A stretch of 64,000 nucleotides of DNA. It comes from Pseudomonadales bacterium (GTDB lineage: Bacteria; Pseudomonadota; Gammaproteobacteria; Pseudomonadales; Azotimanducaceae). The notes beneath the pieces were generated by a model, which saw nothing but the letters and a program-made list of their open reading frames with translations, did no database searches and had not been told where the DNA came from. Location of the stretch: assembly GCA_028285415.1 (NCBI GenBank), contig JANQPF010000029.1, positions 55,866-119,865 on the forward strand, written 5' to 3'. This document shows positions 34,765 through 43,290 of the stretch, piece by piece (position 1 is the first letter of the stretch; every line of letters begins with the position of its first letter). Made by a program: the position numbers and the translations under genes.

Positions 34765-35988
34765 CTAATCAACCGCATGCACCATGTACGGGGTTTCCCC
34801 CAACGCATGGATGCTGTGGACGTAATCGCCGCTCAAGGCATCGTAGACGTCGAGGCTGCCGGCAATGTTCACCACCAGCAGTTTCGGCGCGTCACCTTTG
34901 CTCACCGTGATGCTGAGCGCGGGCGTCTGTAACGCGATACGCCCCACGCGCTCGCGCTTGCCGACGTCAAACCGCCAGACTTCCGGTGCCGGATCTTTGT
35001 GGCTGCCGTTGTATCCTTCCGGGGTCATGCCAACCCACAGGAGACCGGCGTCGTGGCCGGCTTTGCCGTGCCAGCCGGCGGGGCGCCAGTTGTCCGCACG
35101 CTCCGCTTCACTCGTCAGCCACCAGCGTTCTCCGAACGCCGGTTGGCCGCTATTCGTGTCTACCGGCTGAACCTCTCCGGCATAGCTGACAAACTGCCAA
35201 ACGCCGTTTATACGTGCGCTTTTCTCCGACAGCGGGTCGTTGTCGATGTCGTTGAACGGGTCACTCGACCAGCGCGATGCTTCCTGTCCGGCAGCATCGA
35301 GACCAATGGACACCAGGCCGCCGTTCCCACAGAGCGTAAAAAAACCGCCTTGCATGTCCGGATAGATGAGCGAGCATCCCGGCGTCTGTATTTCCGACAC
35401 GATCTCGTGCTTGTCGAGATCGATGACCGTCACCGACGTTGCGGGATTCATATTGAGGACCAGCAGAAACTTATCGTCGCTGGTGATACCGGTGGCCGAT
35501 TCGTTGATCACCACGTTCATACGCTTGGGTGAGAGCTTGATTTCCGTCACGACGTCGAGGTTCTCGAAATCATAGACGGTAATGAGGTCCTGACGGGTAC
35601 CCCGCGAACCATGCGAGTGCAGGGTCTCGCCGACGTAGAACTCCCGGCGCGCTACGGAGTGATCAACGGTGGCAAACTGCCCCGCGCTCATCATGCCTTT
35701 GAAGCGGCGGGTGGCGGTGTCCACCAGGCCAAAGCTCGAATCGATGAGGCTGCCGAACGCAAAATCGTGCACGACCGCATAGGTGGGTGGATAAGGCACG
35801 TCGAGCTTCTCGACGTTGGGAATCGGCTCTGGTTTGAGCTCAGCGGTCGCCGCAAGTGGCAGGCAGGTGACGCCCAGCAACAGCGCCAACCCGCGCCATC
35901 TGACGGTGCCCGTGCTCTTTCGTTGCGCGCCCGTTCGCTTTCTTATTCGCGGTGTTATTCGCTTTCTTGTTCGCTTGTTGTGCCGCAT
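34765..35988 (-). CDS. aauB: TTQ amine dehydrogenase heavy subunit, first copy (AauB/MauB type)
   Basis: Protein of 407 residues, first gene of the operon. The propeller is seen in LGVTCLPLAATAELKPEPIPNVEKLDVPYPPTYAVV followed by strands such as ITVYDFENLDVVTEIKLSPKR, VTVIDLDKHEIVSEIQTPGC and LDVYDALSGDYVHSIHALG. The predicted signal peptide has an abnormally long, very basic start of about 32 residues (MRHNKRTRKRITPRIRKRTG), encoded by repetitive GCGAATAA-like DNA. GGGAGGGG lies upstream of the ATG at 35988. The light-subunit gene follows directly. Confidence 0.9.
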   Translation of the reverse strand: MRHNKRTRKRITPRIRKRTGAQRKSTGTVRWRGLALLLGVTCLPLAATAELKPEPIPNVEKLDVPYPPTYAVVHDFAFGSLIDSSFGLVDTATRRFKGMMSAGQFATVDHSVARREFYVGETLHSHGSRGTRQDLITVYDFENLDVVTEIKLSPKRMNVVINESATGITSDDKFLLVLNMNPATSVTVIDLDKHEIVSEIQTPGCSLIYPDMQGGFFTLCGNGGLVSIGLDAAGQEASRWSSDPFNDIDNDPLSEKSARINGVWQFVSYAGEVQPVDTNSGQPAFGERWWLTSEAERADNWRPAGWHGKAGHDAGLLWVGMTPEGYNGSHKDPAPEVWRFDVGKRERVGRIALQTPALSITVSKGDAPKLLVVNIAGSLDVYDALSGDYVHSIHALGETPYMVHAVD

Positions 35989-36089
35989 GCGCCACGCCCC
36001 TCCCGGTCGTCTTGCCCGCTTCTCGATAAATTACACCAAAGCCAGGCCACACACACGCGTTCGTGCTGAGCCGGTTGTAATCGCACTCG

Positions 36090-36118
36090 AATATAGTACG
36101 CTTGTACTAAGTCTGCAA
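36090..36118 (-). promoter_or_regulatory. Sigma-70-type promoter of the amine dehydrogenase operon
   Basis: Read on the minus strand: TTGCAG (36118-36113), a 17-base spacer, then TATATT (36095-36090). About 100 bases separate it from the start codon at 35988. Hexamers and spacing are close to consensus. Inferred, not demonstrated. Confidence 0.6.
36094..36109. promoter_or_regulatory. Probable TetR operator
   Basis: Perfect inverted repeat TAGTAC-GCTT-GTACTA located in the spacer of the operon promoter and touching its -10 element, 35 bases from the tetR start. Binding there would block the amine dehydrogenase operon and could also autoregulate tetR. Confidence 0.6.
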
Positions 36119-36143
36119 GACGAGTCACTCGGGAGGGTGTGAT

Positions 36144-36812
36144 TTGTCCCCGGCAACACCTGCACAAGTCAAACGGCATCGGCCCGGCACCGCGGCATAC
36201 GACAAAGGCCGCGCTACCGCCGCGGCAATTCTCGACGTCGCCCGCGACGTTGTGCTCGAACATGGCCTGCGTGGGCTCACCATGCGTAAGATCGCCGCGC
36301 AGATTGGCATGTCACCCGGCAACCTGAGTTACTACTACGCCACCAAGCGCGATCTCCTGGAAGATCTTTTCACGCTGGTCATTACCGGTTATCTGGAAGA
36401 ATTCGAACGCCTGCGCCAGATGCAGGTCGATTCACCGGTGGCACAGCTGCGTGCCGTGTTGGAGTTTGTCTACGACGATCTTGGTCAGCGCGAGACCACC
36501 TACTTCTTTCCCGAGCTCTGGGCGGCCGCGCTCAGAGACGACTGGGCCGAAGAGCAGATGGAGATGCTGTACCGTCAGTACCGTTCCGTGCTGATAGAGA
36601 TCGTCACGACGCTGCGCCCGGAACTCGACGAGCAGGCCGTTACTGACATAGCGCTGACCATCTCGGCCAGCATCGAGGGACACACCGTTTTCATCGGGCA
36701 TAAGCGGCCGCATCGAGACCGCGCGCCCCATATAAAAGCGCTCATCATTGAGCAACTCATCAGCCTGGCTGTCGACGGACCCCGCGTCCGCAGTGACGGC
36801 AGCAGACGCTGA
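36144..36812 (+). CDS. TetR-family transcriptional regulator
   Basis: Protein of 222 residues. N-terminal helix-turn-helix domain ILDVARDVVLEHGLRGLTMRKIAAQIGMSPGNLSYYYATKRDLLEDLF, then a helical ligand domain with DUF/TetR_C-like region (TTYFFPELWAAALRDDWAEEQMEMLYRQYR). The start is TTG at 36144 with GGGAGGG upstream. Divergent from the ten-gene amine dehydrogenase operon, and 26 bases upstream of the TonB receptor, so it probably controls both. The ligand is unknown; an amine or its aldehyde/acid product is an obvious candidate. Confidence 0.9.
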   Translation: MSPATPAQVKRHRPGTAAYDKGRATAAAILDVARDVVLEHGLRGLTMRKIAAQIGMSPGNLSYYYATKRDLLEDLFTLVITGYLEEFERLRQMQVDSPVAQLRAVLEFVYDDLGQRETTYFFPELWAAALRDDWAEEQMEMLYRQYRSVLIEIVTTLRPELDEQAVTDIALTISASIEGHTVFIGHKRPHRDRAPHIKALIIEQLISLAVDGPRVRSDGSRR

Positions 36813-36837
36813 ATCATTGGAGTCAAAGGGGGTTACC

Positions 36838-39036
36838 ATGACTTTAAGCCCAATCTCAAAACGACTGCTGGCATGTTTGAGCATGCTTACACTGAGCCTG
36901 CCGGTTTCGGCTGCGGTGATCGAAGAAGTTGTCGTCACCGCGCAGAAGCGTGAGCAGAACGTGCAGGAAGTTGGCATTGCCGTCAGCGCCCTGACCGGCG
37001 ATCAGATGGAACAGCTCGGCTTCACGAACGCGCAACAGGTGACCGCCATGGCGCCTGGCGTCAGCACGGTGCAGCCCAACGGCGAGGCGAACTACTCGAT
37101 CGCCATTCGCGGCGTTGCGAACAGCGACTTCACGACAAACGTGGAAAGCCCCGTTGCCGTCTACCTCGACGAAGTCTACATCTCGCAGATGTCCGGTACC
37201 GGCTTCCAACTTTTCGATATGGAACGCGTTGAGATCCTGCGCGGGCCGCAGGGAACGCTGTATGGGCGCAACGCCACCGGCGGTCTTGCCCACTTCGTGT
37301 CCAAAAAGCCAACCGAAGAGTTCGAGGGCTACGTCAAGCTGACGGCGGGCAGCTACTCCCAGGTTCGCGCTGAGGGCGCCATTGGCGGCGCTTTGAGCGA
37401 TACCTTCATGGCACGTCTGAGCGTATTTGCGAATGACCATGACGGTTACGTGGACAACCGCTTCGACGGAGGTGAGCTCAACGACGGCAACGACCAGGCT
37501 TACCGCCTGCAGGCCCTGTGGGCACCCACCGACAACTTCGACATCCTGTTCAACTTCCGCGGTTCCGACCAGGACATCGACACCGGCTTTTTCGAACATG
37601 TCAGCGCCAACATCGAAGGTGTGCTGACCCCGGGGGAGGTCAACCAGGTGCTCGGCTACATCGACAACGACGGCGATCCGTTCGAAGGCTCCTACGATTC
37701 ACCCGGCTTCAACGACCTGGAAACCCGCGGGTACTCCGCCACCATCAACTGGGATTTCGAAAACTTCACGCTGACCTCCATCACGGACTACTCCACCGTG
37801 GAGCGCGACTACATTGAGGACTCGGACGCCTCCCCCGTGCCGCTGTTCAACTTTTTCCTGACCACCGACTCCGAGCAGTTCTCCCAGGAGATTCGCCTGA
37901 CGGGTGATACGAACAGCATGAACTGGGTAGCCGGGGTCTACTACCTTGATCTGGAAGTGGACGACTCCAACGGCGCTGAAACGGAGCCGTTCATCGACCC
38001 GCTGAGCGATACGCCCGCGGTATCCGGGCTGGACAATCCGTACGAGACCACCACGGAATCCTGGTCGGTCTTCGGCCAGGTGGAGTTCGATCTGAGCGAG
38101 AGCTGGACCGCCATCGCGGGCCTGCGCTGGATCCGCGACGAGAAGGAACACGACTACGTGGTCAACGCCGTGGACTTCATCCCCGGCACGACGCTCAGGA
38201 ACGGTAATCCGAACATTCTTGCCACCATCGCCAGTTACAGCGGTGACCGTGAGGATACGGAAATGGCGGGACGGCTGGGTCTCAACTGGGACGTGAGTGA
38301 GGACGTGATGCTGTATTTCAGCTACAACCTCGGCGTGAAAGGCGGCGGTTACAACTCGCCGGTGTTCCCGCTGAACCCGCCGCTCGACTACACCGACGAC
38401 GTGATGAGCTTCGATCCGGAGAAGTTGAACGCCTACGAAGTCGGCTTCAAATCGACGCTCATGGACGGCCTGATGATCCTGAACGGCGCAACGTACTGGT
38501 ATGACTACGACAACTATCAGGCCTTCCAGATTGTCGGCATCGACACGATCACGACCAACGCGGATGCCGACTCACATGGCGCGGAACTCGAGCTGCAGGT
38601 GAGTCCGAGCGAGGGACTCGACATCATTTTCGGCGCTGCCTACAACGACATCGACGTCAGCCTCGGCGGTGGAACGCCCGAGACGACGTCGGTACAGAGC
38701 CCGCAGTGGAATCTGAACGCGCTCCTGCGCTACGAGTTCCCGCTCTTCGACGGCACCGTTGCGCTGCAGTACGACGCCCAGCACCGGTCGCGCCACTATT
38801 TCTCCCTGACCCGGCTCGACACCGTGCGGGAGGACGGCTATACCATCTCGAACGCGTCGGTCAGCTGGACCAGCGCAGACGAGCAATGGTCGGTCATGGG
38901 CTATGTGCACAACCTCACCGACGAAGAGTATCTGGTACAGACGTTCGACCTCTCAGGACCCAACGTGTTTGGACTGGTGGAGCAGTACTACGGGCGACCA
39001 CGCTGGGGTGGCGTGACCGTATCGTTCAACTTCTGA
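36838..39036 (+). CDS. TonB-dependent outer-membrane receptor
   Basis: Protein of 732 residues. Signal peptide (residues about 1-24), then VIEEVVVTAQKREQNVQEVGIAVSALT, the TonB-box and plug start typical of the Proteobacterial 'QKR' receptors. Plug motif VEILRGPQGTLYGRNATGGLAHFVSKKP and a C-terminal strand ending VTVSFNF. Twenty-two-strand barrel expected. The ATG at 36838 has AAAGGGGG upstream. Ligand unknown; the position behind tetR hints at uptake linked to the amine dehydrogenases. Confidence 0.93.
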   Translation: MTLSPISKRLLACLSMLTLSLPVSAAVIEEVVVTAQKREQNVQEVGIAVSALTGDQMEQLGFTNAQQVTAMAPGVSTVQPNGEANYSIAIRGVANSDFTTNVESPVAVYLDEVYISQMSGTGFQLFDMERVEILRGPQGTLYGRNATGGLAHFVSKKPTEEFEGYVKLTAGSYSQVRAEGAIGGALSDTFMARLSVFANDHDGYVDNRFDGGELNDGNDQAYRLQALWAPTDNFDILFNFRGSDQDIDTGFFEHVSANIEGVLTPGEVNQVLGYIDNDGDPFEGSYDSPGFNDLETRGYSATINWDFENFTLTSITDYSTVERDYIEDSDASPVPLFNFFLTTDSEQFSQEIRLTGDTNSMNWVAGVYYLDLEVDDSNGAETEPFIDPLSDTPAVSGLDNPYETTTESWSVFGQVEFDLSESWTAIAGLRWIRDEKEHDYVVNAVDFIPGTTLRNGNPNILATIASYSGDREDTEMAGRLGLNWDVSEDVMLYFSYNLGVKGGGYNSPVFPLNPPLDYTDDVMSFDPEKLNAYEVGFKSTLMDGLMILNGATYWYDYDNYQAFQIVGIDTITTNADADSHGAELELQVSPSEGLDIIFGAAYNDIDVSLGGGTPETTSVQSPQWNLNALLRYEFPLFDGTVALQYDAQHRSRHYFSLTRLDTVREDGYTISNASVSWTSADEQWSVMGYVHNLTDEEYLVQTFDLSGPNVFGLVEQYYGRPRWGGVTVSFNF

Positions 39037-39088
39037 CGTACCGTTTCAGCCCGCGGCGCGCGAAGGCGCGCACTCATGTGTGAAATTT

Positions 39089-39114
39089 GCGGCCGACCTT
39101 CCGGCCGCTTTTTT
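39089..39114 (+). terminator. Rho-independent terminator after the TonB receptor
   Basis: 7-bp perfect stem GCGGCCG / CGGCCGC with a six-base loop and six T residues, 52 bases after the receptor stop. Confidence 0.9.
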
Positions 39115-39163
39115 CAGTTGGTTAGAATCAAAGGACCTGGAACATGGAGAAAAGCAGGTGTTG

Positions 39164-39367
39164 ATGCCTCGATTGACCTCAAAATACTTGCTGAAGCTTT
39201 GTGCGGTTGGCGGCGCGGCGCTTTTGCTCGGCGGCTGTGAGCCGGAAGTCGGCAGCGAAGCCTGGTGTGAACTCATGGAAGAGAAGCCAAAAGGCGACTG
39301 GACGATGAACGCCGCCGCCGACTACGCCAAACACTGCGTGCTCAAGCTTGATGAGGCCCCGGGCTAG
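39164..39367 (+). CDS. DUF3012 small lipoprotein
   Basis: Protein of 67 residues. Signal peptide with lipobox (ALLLGGC), then EPEVGSEAWCELMEEKPKGDWTMNAAADYAKHCV, which is the complete DUF3012 domain with its conserved cysteine pair. Outer-membrane lipoprotein of unknown role, widespread in marine gammaproteobacteria. GGAG ribosome site. Its end overlaps the convergent monooxygenase gene by four bases. Confidence 0.85.
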   Translation: MPRLTSKYLLKLCAVGGAALLLGGCEPEVGSEAWCELMEEKPKGDWTMNAAADYAKHCVLKLDEAPG

Positions 39368-41076
39368 CTGAAGACGAAATTCTTCTCCATCTCTTCCCTC
39401 ACTTCACCCTGATGGGTGAAGTACTGCCGGAACCCGCCGTTGTAGTTACCGTCCTGGCGGCGATTGCTTTCCCCTTCGAAGTTGTAATACCCCGGAGTGC
39501 ATTCGGCATTACGGTTGGTTTTGCCACGGTGCTTGATCACTTCCTGCACCCACCACTCCTCCGCCTCTTGGGTCGGATCGAGCGTGCGATGACCGTGCTG
39601 ACGTACATAGTCGATGCACGCGGCAATGTGATCACCCTGCGTCTGCAGCATATCGGTGAGGTTGAATTGGAAGGACGCCTGATAGCCGCCCATGATGAAC
39701 AGGTTCGGATACCCCTGCGTATGTATGCCGAGTAACGTGCGGATGCCGTCGGCGTACTTGTCTTCGAGGTCCTGCCCATCCTTGCCCAGAATGCGGTTGT
39801 AGATGCCGGTCTTCTGCACCTCGAAGCCCGTGGCGTAGATCAGAAGATCGAGCTCGTACTCGTGGCCTTCGAAAATCGGGCCTTTGGTGCCAATTTCCGT
39901 GATGCCCTTGCCATGGGTGTCGACCAGCTGGACGTTCGGCAGGTTGAACGTCGGCAGATACTCGTTGTGGAAGCACGGGCGCTTGCACATGAACATGTAC
40001 CAGGGCTTCAGAGCCTCCGCCGTGACAGGATCTTTGACCTCTTTATCGATGCGCCGATGAATGCGCATCATGTAGTCGATGTTGGCATTCTCCTGTTTGC
40101 GAAGCTTCTCTTCCTGGGACATGGCCGCGCGCCGCGCCTGCTCTTCCGGCGACACGTCGGACAACGCCAGCACGCGTTCGCGGCGTTTGGCCTGCCAGCC
40201 GGGCTCGAGCTTGCGCGCCCAGTTGGGGTCGGTCGGCCAGTCGTCACGAATGTCGATGGAGCTCGGCGTGCGCTGGAAAACGTAGAGTGCCTTCGCCGTC
40301 TTGCCAAGCTCGGGGACGGCCTGCACGGCGCTTGCGCCCGTGCCGATGATACCCACCACTTTGTCGTGCAGGTTCTCCAGCTCCTCGCCGGTGTACTCGT
40401 AGTCCCAGCGCGACGTATGGAACGAGTGGCCTGCAAAATTTTCCATGCCTTCGATTTTCGACAGCTTCGGCTTCGACAGCGTTCCGTTTGCGCAGATGAC
40501 AAACTGCGCGCGCATGTGATCGCCGCGGTCGGTCTTCAGATGCCAGAGCGCTTCGTCCTCGTCCCAGCGCGTCTCCGTCACCGTCGTATGGAAAACGGCC
40601 AGCTCGTAGAGGTTGTACTTCTTTGCAATCGCCTGGCAGTGGCCGAGGATTTCGGGACCTCTGGAATAGTGGTTCACCGGCACGTAGTCCATCTCGTCCA
40701 GAAGCGGCAGGTAGTCGTACGAGACGACGTCGCAGGCCACACCCGGGTAGCGGTTCCAGTACCAGGTGCCGCCCACATCACCCCCGCGCTCGACGATGCG
40801 GATGCTCTCGACCCCTTTCTCGCGGAGACGCGCGGAGGTCAGGAGCGCGGAGAAGCCGCCGCCGATGAAAAGCACCTCCACGGTGTCGCTGATGGGCTCT
40901 CGCTGCGGGGCGTCACTCGCAAACGGGTCGGTCGCATAGTGGGCAAGATCACCGGTCAGATCCGAGGTGAACTGGCTCAAGCCCTCCGGCCGGTATGCCA
41001 GTCGCAGATCGCGCTCCGCGGCAAATTTTTTCTTGATGTCGTCGTAATAAGACTGAGGTTGTTTCTCTCTAGGCAT
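39364..41076 (-). CDS. Flavin-containing Baeyer-Villiger-type monooxygenase
   Basis: Protein of 570 residues. First dinucleotide motif VLFIGGGFSALLTSARL (FAD), second IIGTGASAVQAVPEL (NADPH). Between them FAGHSFHTSRWD fits the Baeyer-Villiger fingerprint FxGxxxHxxxW(P/D). GGTWYWNRYPGVACDV is also typical. Inserts oxygen next to a ketone. The length is slightly above classical cyclohexanone monooxygenases because of an N-terminal extension. Follows an enoyl-CoA hydratase gene by 32 bases, so a ring-degradation pathway is possible. Confidence 0.9.
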   Translation of the reverse strand: MPREKQPQSYYDDIKKKFAAERDLRLAYRPEGLSQFTSDLTGDLAHYATDPFASDAPQREPISDTVEVLFIGGGFSALLTSARLREKGVESIRIVERGGDVGGTWYWNRYPGVACDVVSYDYLPLLDEMDYVPVNHYSRGPEILGHCQAIAKKYNLYELAVFHTTVTETRWDEDEALWHLKTDRGDHMRAQFVICANGTLSKPKLSKIEGMENFAGHSFHTSRWDYEYTGEELENLHDKVVGIIGTGASAVQAVPELGKTAKALYVFQRTPSSIDIRDDWPTDPNWARKLEPGWQAKRRERVLALSDVSPEEQARRAAMSQEEKLRKQENANIDYMMRIHRRIDKEVKDPVTAEALKPWYMFMCKRPCFHNEYLPTFNLPNVQLVDTHGKGITEIGTKGPIFEGHEYELDLLIYATGFEVQKTGIYNRILGKDGQDLEDKYADGIRTLLGIHTQGYPNLFIMGGYQASFQFNLTDMLQTQGDHIAACIDYVRQHGHRTLDPTQEAEEWWVQEVIKHRGKTNRNAECTPGYYNFEGESNRRQDGNYNGGFRQYFTHQGEVREEMEKNFVFS

Positions 41077-41108
41077 GATGTTCTAACGTTTACTTCCAGA
41101 TTCTCGGG

Positions 41109-41942
41109 TCAGCGCTCGCCAACTTCGCGGTTGAGCTCGCCAACACGCATTTCCCCTTCGCGGGTCTGCCCGCCCAGCTCGAGAAAGCGGCGCATATTGG
41201 TCTGCGCGCCATCGGTGCGCAGCAGGCGCTGAAATAGGTACGCCTCCTCGCGCAACCCCTCTTCGAGCGGCAGCTCCGCAGCGTTGACGGAGGCTTTGGC
41301 AAGGCGCACGGCTTCCGCCGGGAAGCTCGCGATGCGCCGCGCCAGGTTTATGATCCAGCCGTCGATCTCGTCGGCTGCAAAGATACGATTGAGATAACCC
41401 CAGCGCTCGGCGGTTTCCGCGTCGAGATCGTCACCGCCCAGCACTATCTCCATGGCGCGTCCGCGCCCGACCAGGCGCGGCAGACGCTGGGTGCCGGTGC
41501 CGCCCGGCAGAATACCGATGGGTACTTCCATCTGGTTGATCTTCGTTTTTCCGGCAACGCCGAAACGCATGTCCATGCTCGATACAAACTCACTGCCACC
41601 GCCACCCACGCGGCCTTCGATTTGCGCAATGGTGACTTTGTCCATCGTGCGCACGCGTTCGCACATCGCGTGAAAGAGGTTCAGCTCCTGATCCTTTTCC
41701 GCCGGCGTGTCGATCGGGAACTGCAGAATCGTTTCCACATCGAAATGAGCGATGAAGAAATCAGGATCAGCACTCTTGAAGACGACCACCGTGAGGTTGG
41801 GATCTGCCTTCAGCTCCTCAGTGAGCGCCATCATTTCCGTGTAAAGCGGAATCGTAAAAATGTTGATCGGCGGATTGTCGATGGTCACCACGGCGAGGCG
41901 GCCGTCCACCTCGACGTTCAGCAACTCGTAGTCGTAAGCCAT
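41109..41942 (-). CDS. Enoyl-CoA hydratase/isomerase family protein
   Basis: Protein of 277 residues. Crotonase fold: LAVVTIDNPPINIFTIPLYTEM, oxyanion region VGGGGSEFVSSMDMRFG, and GTQRLPRLVGRGRAMEIVLGG. The substrate loop reads DPDFFIAHFDVE where classical hydratases have the A-G-x-D-I/L motif, so the exact reaction is uncertain. ATG at 41942 has GAGGGG; longer starts upstream run into the divergent MFS gene region. Confidence 0.85.
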   Translation of the reverse strand: MAYDYELLNVEVDGRLAVVTIDNPPINIFTIPLYTEMMALTEELKADPNLTVVVFKSADPDFFIAHFDVETILQFPIDTPAEKDQELNLFHAMCERVRTMDKVTIAQIEGRVGGGGSEFVSSMDMRFGVAGKTKINQMEVPIGILPGGTGTQRLPRLVGRGRAMEIVLGGDDLDAETAERWGYLNRIFAADEIDGWIINLARRIASFPAEAVRLAKASVNAAELPLEEGLREEAYLFQRLLRTDGAQTNMRRFLELGGQTREGEMRVGELNREVGER

Positions 41943-42006
41943 GAATTCCCCTCTCAGCGCACTGACGGCGCTTGATGTGCCGCGGACGCCAGTCATACTG
42001 CAACGC

Positions 42007-43263
42007 ATGTCCGAAATAACCATAACCAAGCGGCAAAGAAGTTACACCCTGTTTTTACTGGTCGTCGTCTTCACCTCGAGTCACGTCGACCGCCAGATCG
42101 TGGCAATTCTGCAGGAGCCCATCAAAGTTGCGTTTCAGATCAGCGACACCCAGCTCGGGCTGCTGACGGGGGTCATGTTCGCCTTCTTCTATGCCACCCT
42201 CGGCATGCCGATGGCCATGTGGGCGGACCGGCGCAATCGCAGAAACCTCATCACATTCTCCATTTCCATGTGGAGTCTGATGACGGCGCTCTGCGGCGCG
42301 GCACAACAATTCTGGCAGCTCCTGATTGCGCGTATCGGAGTGGGTGTCGGCGAAGCCGGCTCCAATCCGCCTTCCCATTCCATCATCTCCGACCTGTATC
42401 CCGCCGCCGAGCGGGGCACCGCCATGGCCATCTTCGGGCTGGGAGTGAATTTCGGGATCATGCTCGGCTATCTCATTGGCGGCTGGGTCAATGAATGGCT
42501 CGACTGGCGCTGGGCGTTCGTGGTGGCCGGCGTTCCCGGACTCATCATTGCCCTTTTTGTGCGCTTCACGATGCTCGAGCCGCCCCGCGGTTACGCTGAC
42601 GGCGTCGTCGAACGGCCTCCCGCACCGCCGTTCTGGCAGGTGGTTCACTACATGAAAGGCAACCGCACCATCGTTCACCTGATCATTGCGAACTCGCTCA
42701 TCAGCTTCGCAGGCTATGCGGCCATTGCCTGGGTGCCGGTTTATCTGCAACGGGTTCACGCGTTCACCACCGGCGAAGCGGGTACCGTGCTTGCGCTGGC
42801 CGTCGGGGTTGCCGGCGGTCTCGGCACGTTTCTCGGCGGTTATCTGGCAGACAAGCTGGCGCCCCGCAGTGAAGGCTGGCGCGCCTGGGTGGTCGTTGGC
42901 GCCACGATCATCTACACGCCGGCGGCCATCCTGAGCTACGTGAGCGAAGACGCATTCTGGGCCGCAGCCTGGTTCTTCGGACCCGCCGCTCTGGGCGGCG
43001 TCTACATCGGCACCAACTTCGCAATCCTGCAGTCGCGACTGCCGCTCGAAATGCGTTCGGTGGGTGCGGCCATAAACCTCTTTATTCTCAACATCATCGG
43101 TTTAGGATTAGGGCCATTGACGGTTGGCATCATCAGCGACATCACAGCGCCCAGCGTCGGCATCGACAGCGTGCGCTACGGTCTTCTGGCGATGGTGCTG
43201 ATCATGGCGTGGGGCGCCGCGCACGAGTTTCGGGTCGGCCAGCGTCTTGCGCAAAACGTCTGA
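42007..43263 (+). CDS. MFS transporter, spinster-like
   Basis: Protein of 418 residues with 12 membrane segments. FASSHVDRQIV-type first helix (VVFTSSHVDRQIVAILQEPIK) and the loop 2-3 motif GMPMAMWADRRNRRNLI are those of the spinster-like group common in sphingomonads and marine gammaproteobacteria. GVGVGEAGSNPPSHSIISDLYPAAERGTAMAIFG is the fourth-helix motif. Substrate unknown; neighbouring M20 hydrolase suggests an amide or amino-acid conjugate. Confidence 0.9.
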   Translation: MSEITITKRQRSYTLFLLVVVFTSSHVDRQIVAILQEPIKVAFQISDTQLGLLTGVMFAFFYATLGMPMAMWADRRNRRNLITFSISMWSLMTALCGAAQQFWQLLIARIGVGVGEAGSNPPSHSIISDLYPAAERGTAMAIFGLGVNFGIMLGYLIGGWVNEWLDWRWAFVVAGVPGLIIALFVRFTMLEPPRGYADGVVERPPAPPFWQVVHYMKGNRTIVHLIIANSLISFAGYAAIAWVPVYLQRVHAFTTGEAGTVLALAVGVAGGLGTFLGGYLADKLAPRSEGWRAWVVVGATIIYTPAAILSYVSEDAFWAAAWFFGPAALGGVYIGTNFAILQSRLPLEMRSVGAAINLFILNIIGLGLGPLTVGIISDITAPSVGIDSVRYGLLAMVLIMAWGAAHEFRVGQRLAQNV

Positions 43264-43290
43264 GGACAGAGAGGATAGAGAGAGGCACAC

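Noticed and set aside
35890..36000. CRISPR-like repeats in the GCGAATAA-rich stretch
   Set aside because: Units are short, imperfect and without spacers of constant length, and they lie in the coding start of aauB.
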